A DNA stretch of 35,633 bases from Parvularia atlantis (taxonomy: Eukaryota > Opisthokonta > Rotosphaerida): positions 1 through 35,633 of the forward strand of contig CALSCO010000759.1 of assembly GCA_943704415.1 (NCBI GenBank). The letters run 5' to 3'. Numbering within the stretch: the stretch's first letter is position 1; the number at the start of each line of letters is the position of its first letter. Below, piece after piece: positions 11,142 to 20,736 of the stretch. A program made the translations under genes and the position numbers. The notes beneath the pieces are model-generated. The model was not told the DNA's origin and searched no databases. It saw only the letters and a list, made by a program, of their open reading frames with translations.

Positions 11142-14100
11142 TCACCAGCTGCTCTCAAAGCGCTCGACGTTGGCCGCCGCGTCCTTGAGGTCCTTGCGCA
11201 CGCGCGAGCGCATGTAGAAGATGGGCTGCGCGCGTGCGTCAGGCCAAGAGAACGAGCGCGCACAGGCGCGGCACGCACGCAGTCGCGCGCCGTGCACAGC
11301 ACGTCGTTTACGAGCGAGCCCTGGCAGCGCTGGCACTGCGCGTCCGGTTCAGTGCCAGCAGCTGGAGAACACACGGCGGGCGCGCACTTGCGTCCATAGC
11401 CGCGAGAAGCGCTCCTCAAGGTCGTTCGACGAGTGCAGGTACTTCTGGTACAGCTCGGCCTCGCGCGGCTTGCAGTGTTTGCACAGCGCCTTTTCTGTGG
11501 GCGTGCAGTGAGCCGCCGCTTGCGCCGGACCGACAGACGCACCGCCCTTGCCCAGCGGCGTCTTGCACCCGAGGCAGGTCAACGTGCGCTCCACAAACTT
11601 CATCAGGCCGCCCACGGTCGGTGTGGCGACGGCGATCGTGCGCGTGTGGTCGCCAGCTGCGCCGCACGTTCGGGCGCGCCGTCAGACGACGGCAGCGGCA
11701 GCGGCAGCGGCGGCACGCAGGCACGCACACAGCAGCGAGCTCGCCTTGTCGCCCATGATCGGCTCGAAGATGCGCAGCAGCGGCTTGGACAGCTGGTTGT
11801 CGAGGTAGTACTTGACGTCTATCGGCAGGTTGTTCTCGAGCACGAAGATTGGGTCCTCCGCTTTCTGCGCGCGTGGGGTCTCGTCAGCACTCTATGGTCG
11901 CACGACCGCAGCGCACCTCGTACGCCGCCGCGCCCTTCACGCCCTTGATGATCACGTACGGCACGCGGTCGCCCATTGCCGGCGCAGACGCTGTGCGCGG
12001 CAGCGTACGGCTCAGCGACGTCGCGCGGAGGCCACGGCCGCCGCGGCACCTGCGTCGCGCTTGCGCATCTTCTCGGCCAGCTCGACGTGCGCCTGCTTGC
12101 CGGCGTAGTCGTCCTCTGTGGCGCGCGCGGTGTCAGACGAGTGGCCCGCCCGTTGGCCGAGGCGGTCGCGCGCACCGGACTTGCTGAGCGACTTGGAGAT
12201 GACGAGTTGCGACATGTCGATCTTGTTCTGCAGCAGGTCAGAGATGGTCTGCTTGGCGTACTCGATCGCCCCGTTCACATTCTGGTCGATCAGGATCCTG
12301 CGCAGGCACGTGTCGATCAGGCTCTTGGCGAGCGCGCAGTTGTCGCGGCGCACGGTCTGCGGCGCGCTGAGCACAACGCGGCACACGCACGGCAGACACG
12401 CGCGCGCACCTCGATGCCCTTGGCGTCCATCTTGTCGTGCCTGGTCGGGTTGGACCAGTACAGGCCCGCGTAGCGCTTTTTGCTGATGAGCAAGTACGGG
12501 AAGTACACCTTCTCAAACTCGAGGTTGATCGGCTTGATGAACTGCTCCGTCACAAACTTGGCCGCCTCGCGCCCTGCGCCGTCTCAGCGGCCACCTCGCA
12601 TCTTGGCCTGCCCAGCGCGCACCGAGCACCATCGCCTCGTCGACCGTCGTCACGCCAAACTTGACCATGACCGAGTCCGTGTCGCCGTAGATCACCTTGG
12701 CATCGTGCGCGTAGCCGTTGTGCATGTTGAAGCGCGCCTCGACGGTCTGCGCAGGCACTCAGCAGCGCAGCACAAAGGGCGCTGCGTGTGCCGCGCACCG
12801 ACTTGGTGAAGTCGATCATCTGCCGCCCGAACGCCGTGACTGACTTGGAGATCTGCAGACACGGCAGCTTGCCCACGGTCGCGCCGGTGAAGCCGTAGAC
12901 CGAGTTTGCGCTGATCTGCGGTGCCGGGAGGGCTTGGCGGGCGCGTGGCGGGGCAGGCACACGCGTCGCACACCTTGAGCGCGAGCTGGCGGCCGTCGAG
13001 CACAGCGCGCTTGAACGGATCCGTTTCCTTCTTCAGGTCCGCCTTGGCGCGCTTGCGGGCCGAGAGCAGGTCCTCGAGCACCTCTGGCAGGAGGCCCTTG
13101 CGCACGCTCGCCTTGACAAAGATGTCTGCTTCGCGTCAGCAGGTGCGCGAGTGCTGACCGCACAGGGCGTACCACCGCTGGGCGTCTTGATGTACTGGTC
13201 GGGCTGGAGGCCGTGCTGTGCCACGTTCTGCGCGCTGCTGAGCGTCGAGTAGCACAGATTGTGCGCCATCATGATCGACGGGTACAGCGAGCTACGCCGC
13301 GCTCGGTGAGCCCATGCGAAGCTCAGGCGCTGCGAGCGTGCGCGCGCACCTGAAGTCGAGCGTCGCAATCGGCACGTTGTAAAAGCCTGTCAGCGGCTCC
13401 AGGACCGTCGCGCCTTCGTACTGCTCCTCCGTGCCTGCGGGCGCGGCGGGTGAGCGGGAGGCTGCGGCGGGGCTGCACAGATGGCGCACCCTCGGCCTTC
13501 ATCGCGGGGATGACCAGGTTCTTCTCGAGCGCCTTGCGGTACAGCTGCGAGATGACCTGCGCGGAGCGCTGCTCAGCCGCGTGCGGCGAGCAGAGCTCAG
13601 AAGCACCTTGATCTGCTGCCCTCGCGTGAGCAGGTAGTTGAACGGCACGCCCGTCACGCGCGCCATCTCAATGTAGTTGACGACGCACATGAGCTTGTCG
13701 AGGAGCCTGTGCGCGTGGCCGGTCAGGCGCGCGCATCCGGGCAGCCGCACGGCGCGCGCCTCTGTGGCAGGTACGCGTCCTTGAGGCAGTAGATGGCCAG
13801 GCGGCGGCGTGTCTCGTTGTTGCCGTTCTGCAGATCCGAGATGATCGAGTGGTGCACGTCCTCCTTCTGCTCACCTGCAGGCAGCAGTCAGCGAGCGATG
13901 CCAGACAGGCCGCGCGGCGCACCGAGAAACTCGGCGCTGACGGCGTTGAGCGTGTACGAGCGCAGCTTGTAGTCGCGCTGAATGATCTGTAACACGTCAA
14001 ATTGCACACGCCCAAAGATCGCTGCCGCGGTGCAGCGCGTGAGCACACGCCGCCCCGCACACGGCACAAGCGCGCGCTCGCACCAATGTCCTTGCTTTCG

Positions 14101-16088
14101 CGCGTGCCGTACGCCTTGGACGAGAACAGCGTGTCCTTCATGCTCGACTTGATGCCTGGCACGGGGCCCGTCAGCGGCCGACGCGCACGCACGGCACGCG
14201 GCGCACCTCGCACGCGGCCCAGCTGCGAGACGTGGTCGCCGATCTTTAGTGCGTCGGCGCGGTTGAGCAGGTACGGCAGGTCAAAGTTGGTCGTGTTATA
14301 GCCCGTGATCACGTCCGGGTCCGACTGCGCGCGCGCGCAATGTCAGCCCGTGCGCCACAAGGCCGCGCGAGAACGCACGAGGATGATAAAGTCGCGCCAG
14401 GCCTTGAGCATGTCGGCCTCGGACTCGAAGCTGAGCACGTCGGCGCCGGCGATGCTCGCGCAGGCCTTGAGCGTGAAGATGTTGCGCACGCGCGGCTTGG
14501 TCTCGCCTGGCGCACGCATCGCAGGCGTGTCAGCTGCTGCTGCGGTGCGCCGGCACGGACGCACCCTGCAGCGTGATCATGTTGGCGATCTGGATCACGG
14601 GGTCCTTGTCGGCCTCGGGGAAGTGCCCCTTGCGGCCCGCGCACTCGATGTCTGCCCCGGGTAACGTTGAGCGTGCGCACACGCAGGCACAGCGGTTGGC
14701 GCCGCACCGAAACTGAGGATGCGCAGCGGCGCGATGACGGACCACTCGTCCTCGATCGAGTGCGACACAAAGTCGTTCCAGCTGCGCGTCCCTGCCCCAT
14801 TAGCACGCGCGGCCTCGTGCGCGCCCCCCAGGGCCTACGCACGCGATGTCAGCCTCGATCTGGCAGAAGCTCGTCTTGGTACTGCGCAGCTTGTACTTGC
14901 TCGGCGGGAGCTCGATCCAGCCGGCGCCGGGAACGGCGCGGTCGATCATGAAGCGAAGGACGTACTCGATGTTGCTCTCGTACGTCTAGTGCGCATGAGA
15001 CGTGCGCGCGTGCGGCAGGAGGCGTCGGCACACCTGCAACGCGATACTGCCGTACGGGTGGCACGAGAAGCCGCGGTCAAAGATGCCTGGTGCGCGGACG
15101 CCGCAGTGCGTGAGCAAAGGCGGTTCCGTGTGTGCGCACGCGCCGCGCCGCACGCACCCTTGACCTTGGAGATCTGCGAGGGCAGGGCCGTGTAGACGCG
15201 GATGAATGGAATCTTGCGGTTGCCGTGGAAGCCGTAGATGCTGCGCGCCGGCGCCAGTGCGTGAGGCGGCGAGCCGGCCCTTGTGTGGTGACGCAGGCGC
15301 ACCTCTCCTTCTGCGCGACCTCGAGCTGTATCCGCACGTCGCTCGCCCGGTTGAGTGCCAGCTGTTCCTGTGCACGGGGCGGGCGGCGTGAGCGGGCGGG
15401 CGCGGCCGGCGCGTGTCACACGCACGACGAGCGCGTGGTGGATGCTGCCGAGGTGCGACGGGTCGAAGTTCATCGGCGCGGGCACGTAGAAGTACGGGCG
15501 GAAGCCGTGGACGTGGCACAGGACGCTGTTGCCCGCCTTGGTCACGCCGTAGAAGCGGATGATGGGCGCGTTCGTGGCCGGGTCGGCGCCGGCGCTCGAG
15601 TAGGCCCGGTGCATCTCGGGCGGGGCCTTGCCCATGTAGAAGTCGGTGTCCATCTGCTGAAAGACTGCGGCGCGGGCGTGTCAGCGCGGACGTGGTGCGC
15701 TGATGCGGCCGGTGGGCGCGCACCGATCGCGTGCTCGTGCTCGTCGAGGGCGGGCGCGGCGGGGCGCGTCCAGTGCCGCCGCATGTTCTCGTCATCGGGC
15801 GCGGGTGCGGGCGCGGCTGCTGCTGCCACCGCTGCGGCCACGGCGTCGCTCTCGGCGGCCTCCATCATCGCGTCCATCTCCGCCATGTCTGGTGCGCGGG
15901 GCGCGCGCGCGGATGGGCACGCGCTGCGCTCGCGACACGCGACGCCGGCGAGGCGCACCCATGTCCATCATCTCGTCCACGTCGTCGTAGTCGCCGTCGG
16001 CGCCCGGGCGCGGCTGGCGCGGCCGCTTGGACGCGTCGCTGCCGGGCGTGCTGTCGGCGCCGCGCTTGGCGCCGGTCGCGCTGGCCAT
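11142..16088 (-). CDS. POL3: DNA polymerase delta catalytic subunit
   Basis: B-family replicative polymerase with 3'-5' exonuclease, acting at the replication fork. About 29 short exons. N-terminus [12 protein letters not shown] and KRPRQPRP is a basic, nuclear-type start; the N-terminal domain shows [25 protein letters not shown]. Exonuclease: Exo I FDIECAG, Exo [15 protein letters not shown], Exo [12 protein letters not shown]. Polymerase: motif A SLYPSIM, motif [13 protein letters not shown], motif C YGDTDSVM, then [10 protein letters not shown]-terminus: CysA (CLGC ... CKHC) and CysB (CQRC ... CTARDC), the latter the Fe-S site that binds the B-subunit, ending ERFESSW. All catalytic acidic residues of the motifs are present. 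The ATG at 16088-16086 faces the Siva-like gene across 109 bp with an E2F-like site, suggesting S-phase control. One intron (13707-13759) uses a GC donor. Confidence 0.97.
13707..13759 (-). other. GC-AG intron in POL3
   Basis: On the minus strand the exon ends with AYLPQ plus AG, and the next gives RLLDKLM, reproducing the conserved AYLP-RLL element of delta polymerases. The donor is GCGCGC and the acceptor CACAG; a CTGACC branch-like motif precedes it. A GT donor a few bases on would add residues to a strongly conserved block. Confidence 0.7.
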
Positions 16089-16147
16089 CGGTGGCGGCGA
16101 AGAGGCGGTCGGATGCGGCGGATGCGGCGGCGCTTCAAATCGCGCGC

Positions 16148-16181
16148 GCTTTTTTTGTTTTTTCGCGCCAAAAAAGTCAAA
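16148..16181. promoter_or_regulatory. E2F/SBF-like site in the POL3 / Siva-like divergent promoter
   Basis: A T-run leads into TTTTCGCGCCAAAAAA (core TTTCGCGCCAAA, 16161-16172). This matches the E2F consensus TTTSGCGC on one strand and contains the SBF-type CRCGAAA on the other. It stands out as the only A/T-flanked block in the 109 bp between the two start codons. Polymerase delta genes are classic G1/S targets, so the location fits. Confidence 0.65.
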
Positions 16182-16197
16182 CGGCTTCCTCGGCAAG

Positions 16198-16977
16198 ATG
16201 GACTTCGAGCTGGCGCGCGCGCACACACCCTCGCCGCCCGCTGCCGAGACCGGTGGCGGCGGTAGCGGCGGCAAGCGGCGCAACCCGTTCCAGGCCGAGA
16301 CGTCGCCGGTGCAGCTCAAGCTGTCGCGCGGCGGCAACTGGTCCATGCCCGACTACCACGGTGCGCGCAGTGCCCGCCATGCGTGCTCGCCGCGTGCTGA
16401 CCCGAGCCGGCAGTGCGCGCGTACACGGACGTGCTGATGGCGGCGGCGCACCAGCACGCGCCCGCGGTGCGTCGCGCGGCAGCCGCGAGCAGCCGCGACG
16501 GGAGGCTGACGGAGGAGACGCAGGCGGTCGCGGCGCCCGCCGTCGTCGTCGTCGCGTGCACCGGGTGCCGGCGGCCGATGCAGTGCGTCAGCTGCACGTT
16601 CTGCGCGCGCAACGTCTGCGGCTCGTGCTCGCGGCAGTGCGAGATGTGCTGCGACGTCTTCTGCGGCACGTGCTCGACGATCAAGTGCGCGCAAGCGTGC
16701 GCGTCGCACTGTCTCACGCCACAACGCGCGCAGCTACGACACGAGCTACGACCGCGTGTTCTGCCTGACGTGCAACGAGAGCGCGCGGCACGGGCACCCG
16801 GGCACGCCCGTCGCCCTCGAGCTGGGCCCGCGCAGCGCGAGCGCACCCATCCGCGTCGGCGGCAGCCAGTGGACCGTTCCCGCGAGCTCGTCGTCGCCGA
16901 CGTCATCGCCACCGCACCCGTCGGCGCACGCGTTCGCGCGGCGGCAGCGCTCCTCGCCGCCGGCCTCCATGTGGTAG
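16198..16977 (+). CDS. Siva-like cysteine-rich zinc-binding protein
   Basis: Three exons (16198-16360, 16414-16684, 16734-16977) give 225 residues. The N-terminus contains SPVQLKLSRGGNW, similar in place and type to the PLQLKVRV segment of animal Siva. After a variable middle comes a dense Cys block: CTGC, CVSC, CARNVCGSC, CEMCCDVFCGTC, then YDTSYDRVFCLTC, matching the order and spacing of the Siva C-terminal zinc-binding region (including the Y-KVLC-SC end). A Ser/Pro-rich tail of about 60 residues, absent from animal Siva, ends in ASMW. Animal Siva binds TNF-receptor-type tails and promotes apoptosis; those partners are not expected in a fungus, so function is unknown. B-box or other treble-clef proteins are alternatives. 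It shares a promoter with POL3 and converges on HIS2 with 37 bp between stops. Confidence 0.7.
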
Positions 16978-17014
16978 CGCCCGGGATGTGTGTGTGGCTG
17001 TGCATGTACTACGA

Positions 17015-18029
17015 TCACGCCCGCGACCAGAACGCGTTCGCGAGGATGCCCGGCGCGTGCTCGGCCGTCACGGCACCCGTTGCGTCGTCCCGCCGCAGGT
17101 AGTAGATGCGCTCGCCAAGCGCGTGCTCGGCGATGTAGGCGCGCAGGCGGTCGTAGTGCATCGCGACGTCGTTGGGCCCGTGGCAGTCGTCCGAGAGCGC
17201 AAACCGCCCGCCCTCTTCAACGATGACCTGCCAGCCCGGTCAGCTGATGCAGCAGCACAAGCTGCGGCCGCACCGCGAGGCTGTCGGGCATCGGGTAGGC
17301 CGACGGGATGCCCTTCTTGAATGCGCGCGAGTTGAGCTCGAAGAGCGCGCCGTAAGCCACGGCGACGCGCACGTTGCGCCGGATGCGCGCGAGCACATCG
17401 GGCGCGTAGGCCTGCGCCGGCACGTACATCTTGATCAAGTCAAAGTGGCCGATGACGGGCGGGCGGAGCGCCTCGAGCATCGCGAGCTGCGCGTCGTAGT
17501 AGGCAGCAAACAGGCCGTTGAGCGCTTCCACGTCGGAGCCGCCGGGGCTGCGGTGGCGCGCCAGGGCCGTGTAGAACAGCTCGCGCGAGAAGTCGATCGG
17601 GATCTCGTGTACGTGGTGCACCGAGCCGACAAAGTAGTCGAGCCGGTGCTCGTCGACCACGGCGCGGACGTGCTCGGCAAAGTCGGGCGTGATCCAGTCG
17701 CTCTCGCAGCCGACCAGCAGCCGGATGCGCTCCGCGTGCTCGCGCTGCAGCCGGCGCGCCTCGGCCACGAACGCTGCGTACATCGCGTGCAGGTCGGCCG
17801 GTGTCAGTCCGGCCTCGTCGGCGTACAAGTCCTGCGCGCGGTAGCGCGGCATGTGCTCCGACAGGCCGTACGTCTCGAACCCTGCGGCGAGCGGCCTTGG
17901 TCACCTCGCACGCGCCATCGCGCACCATCGCACCGCACCGCGCGCGATCGCCGCCTCCACCACCGCCGCGAGCGCGCCGTGGCCGTGGCGGCAGAACGAG
18001 CCGCTGTGTGAGTGATGCGAGTGCGGCAT
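17015..18029 (-). CDS. HIS2: Histidinol-phosphatase, PHP type
   Basis: Hydrolyses histidinol phosphate to histidinol, the penultimate part of histidine synthesis, in the cytosol. Three exons on the minus strand (18029-17939, 17881-17274, 17227-17015) give 303 residues, close to the fungal family length. Metal-binding PHP motifs are all visible: HSHHSHSG at the N-terminus, GLSEHMPRY, GCESDWI, GSVHHVHEIPIDF, GHFDLIK, and the C-terminal SDDCHGPNDVAMHYDRL. The second intron is only 46 bp and is open in frame for some distance, so skipping it would give a false C-terminus lacking the SDD-HG motif. The start codon lies 50 bp from that of the divergent MAU2-like gene. Confidence 0.95.
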
Positions 18030-18079
18030 GCGTCCCAGTAACTATCGAAACGAACTGTGACACGGACCGTCAGAACGTC
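18030..18079. promoter_or_regulatory. 50-bp divergent promoter of HIS2 and the MAU2-like gene
   Basis: Only 50 bp separate the two opposed start codons. The stretch is less GC-rich than its surroundings (e.g. AGTAACTATCGAAACGAACT) but shows no TATA box or motif I can name. Confidence 0.5.
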
Positions 18080-20597
18080 ATGCTGCTCGACCTTGCTGAG
18101 GCCGCCCTGCGCGCCACGGCGCCCGCGCTGGCCGTACGCGCGCTCTGTGCGCTGCTGGCGCAGCAGCCACCCGATATGTCGCCGGTCGAGCTGCGCGCGC
18201 GCGTTCTGCTCGCGCGGACGCTGCTGCGGTGCGGCCCCACTCGCGACCGTTTGTGGCGCCACAAAACGCGCGCGCGCGCGCAGGTACTCGCGCGACGCCA
18301 AGGCGGCGGTGCGCCACGCCGAGCGGGCGGTGCGTGCTCGTGCCGTGTGCGACGCGCGGCTGACGCGCGGCGACGCAGTACTCGCTCGCGAAGCAGGCGC
18401 GTCCGCACGAGACGGCGCCAGCCAGGCGGTCTGTAACGGCGCGTCGCGTCAGTTCGCCGACCGCGTCGGGACCCTCGAGACGGCCGAGCTGCTGGCCGAG
18501 GCGCTCGTACGGGACGAGCGCGTCGGGCACGCGCGCACGATCCTGCGCGACGCGCTCGCCGAGGCAATCGGGTGCAGCGCATCGCATCGTTTTCTTGACC
18601 ACGTTGACCGCGCGCCACAGATTGCACCGCGACGACTGGGCCGTGCGGCTGTCGCTGCGCCTGGCCGAGCTGTTCCACCGCGCGCGCGCGCACAGCGACA
18701 GCGACGCTGTGCTCGCGGCCGCGCTCGCCGAGCAGTCCAACGCGGCCGCCAGGGCGATCCTGCTCTGCGCACAGCTGCAGCTCGCTGCCACGCGCTTCCC
18801 GGCCGAGACCGCGCGCGTGGACGAGCTGATGACCGAGCTCAACACGCTGTTCCTGGCGCAGGTGCGCGGTGCTCGTTGCCGCACGCACGTGTGTCAGCAG
18901 AGCCGAGCGCCGCGCGCAACAGAACTTGACCCAATCGGGCATGTACGTGCACTACTGCATCGTCGCGACGCTCGCGCTGCTGCAGACGCACCGGCTCATC
19001 GAGGCGCACGCGATGGTGCGTGCCGCGGCTGCTGCCTGCGTGCTTAACTAGGCGTGCGCGCGCTGACCAACGTGCAGCTCGCCAACGTGCCCGAGGCCTG
19101 GCGCGCACCCGAGACTGCGCAGGAGCTCGAGCGGCTGACGGCAACGCAGACCAACATGTTCTGCATGCCCGTGATCGCGAGCACGCCGGGCCTCGTCGCG
19201 GCACTGCACCAGCTGCTCGAGGGCGCGCTGCGCATGCTCCGCGACCCGGCCGTCGCGCTCGAGAGCATGCACGCCTGCGTCGCCACGCTCGACAAGGGTG
19301 CGGCTGCTGTCCAGGCGGCTAGTGCGCGTTACGCTGACCGTGCGATCGCAGCGCTGAGCAGCTGCTGCTCGCTCGAGCACCGCGCCATCCTGCGCCTGCT
19401 GCAGTATATCGCGCACCGGCTCAGCTGCTGCCTGGCCGTGGCCCTGGGCGTGTACAACAAGGCGTTCGAGGTGCGCGCGGGACATGCACGCCGGTCAGTG
19501 ACACGGGCTGGCGCGCGGCAGCACATGCGCGGGTGCCTCGACGTGCGCAACGACGCGGGCGTGTCGCAGGAGCAGTGGCACGTCGACCGCCAGGTGTTGG
19601 CAGCGTTGATCGAGCACCGCGTCGACGCGCGCGAGAGCACGCTGCAGCGGTGGCTGTGGGTCGCGCAGGTGCGGCCGCGACGCGACTGTACGACGCACTG
19701 CTGAGTACCGTCAAACAGAACGCGGCCGGCCAGCCTGTCGGCGTGTTTGCCGCACTGCACGCGCACCAGATGCTCGTGGCCAACGACCTGCCAGTGCGAC
19801 GCGGCGCGCGTTGTTCGTGCGCACGCTCATTCGTCGCGGCCGCGCTAGACGAGCGCCGTCACCGACAAGGCGAGGCGAGTGGTCGGCCAGCTGCCGAGCC
19901 TGTGCGCCAGCGCCGGCGACAGGCACTACCAAGCGGCGGTCGTGGTGCTGGACGCGCTCGAGGCGCTGTGCAACGGCGCGCGCACTGAGTGCCGGTGCGG
20001 ACGCGGGCCGGGCGGCTGACGTGCCCGCAGTCTGAGTGCGACGCGCAGGCAGAAGCTGCAGCAGTACAACAGCCTGCAGCCGCCGCAGTCGTCGGACGTG
20101 AATGTGCGTTGGGGTCCGCTGTGTATGCGTGCGTTCGACTGACTGGCTGCTTGTGCGATGGCAGGAGGGCGTCAACGACGCTGTGTGCCGCGCAGCTGGG
20201 CGGTGCCGCGCGACCGCTGACGGTCGCTGCGCAGGTGGTTGCGTTTGCGTGCCTGACGGTCGCGGAGCTGTACGAGCACAAGGACGACGCGACGACAATG
20301 CGCGCGCTTTTCAAGGCTGGCCTCGTGGCCGAGAAGAACCACCTGTACGGCGTGCTCCAAACGACGTTGATGCGCATGGCCGGTGCGCCTGCCTCCCTTG
20401 CGCTGCGGCCGACGCTGCTGACAATGTGCAACGCGCGCGTAGAGGCCACGCGCGCATTGGGCAACGCCGCCAACGCGAGCGAGCTCCTGGCACAGGCCAG
20501 CGAGTGCGGCAACAAGGCCGCGGAGGCGCTGGCGCGCAAGCGCAAGTTTGCCGAGACGAGCGACATGAGGCTGCCGCCCGTGCCGAAGAGCCCCTGA
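18080..20597 (+). CDS. MAU2: SCC4/MAU2-like cohesin loading factor (TPR-type)
   Basis: Fourteen exons give about 591 residues, near MAU2's usual 600 or so. The whole product is helical-repeat sequence without catalytic motifs. The N-terminus (MLLDLAEAALRA, VELRARVLLARTLLR, AKAAVRHAERA) and the next units (ETAELLAEALVRDERVGHARTIL, WAVRLSLRLAELFHRARAHSDS, RAILLCAQLQLA) follow the TPR order of the MAU2/SCC4 family, which grips the N-terminus of SCC2 and loads cohesin on chromatin. Internal exons include YVHYCIVATLALLQ and LANVPEAW. Exons: 18080-18228, 18284-18329, 18426-18571, 18621-18861, 18923-19015, 19078-19297, 19352-19470, 19522-19668, 19719-19793, 19849-19994, 20031-20103, 20165-20182, 20235-20382, 20443-20597. 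The 18-bp exon and the 96-bp second intron are the least certain. Another TPR scaffold cannot be excluded. Confidence 0.65.
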
Positions 20598-20736
20598 GCC
20601 TGTGCGGGTCGTTTGCATGATCAGAACATAGGCTTAGGCCTAAGGGAGCGATTAAAATGGTATGCGCCGTCTGCGAGAGCTGCGTCAGACGCGCGCGTGA
20701 AACGTGCATCACGTGCAGCAGGCGCACCGATGATCT
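20598..20736. terminator. Convergent 3' spacer with a 12-bp palindrome
   Basis: Between two opposed stop codons lies the perfect palindrome CTTAGGCCTAAG (20633-20644), followed by ATTAAA (20651-20656), a known weaker variant of the poly(A) signal for the + strand gene. It is the most AT-rich block nearby. A role in 3' end formation is inferred. Confidence 0.4.

Noticed and set aside
17217-17273. Shorter HIS2 C-terminus read straight through to a stop at 17217
   Set aside because: That reading loses the conserved SDDCHGPND metal motif; splicing out 17228-17273 restores it.
19016-19051. 36-bp intron ending TAACTAG in the MAU2-like gene
   Set aside because: It leads to an immediate stop. The next acceptor (19077) gives a 62-bp intron with GCTGACC and the right phase.
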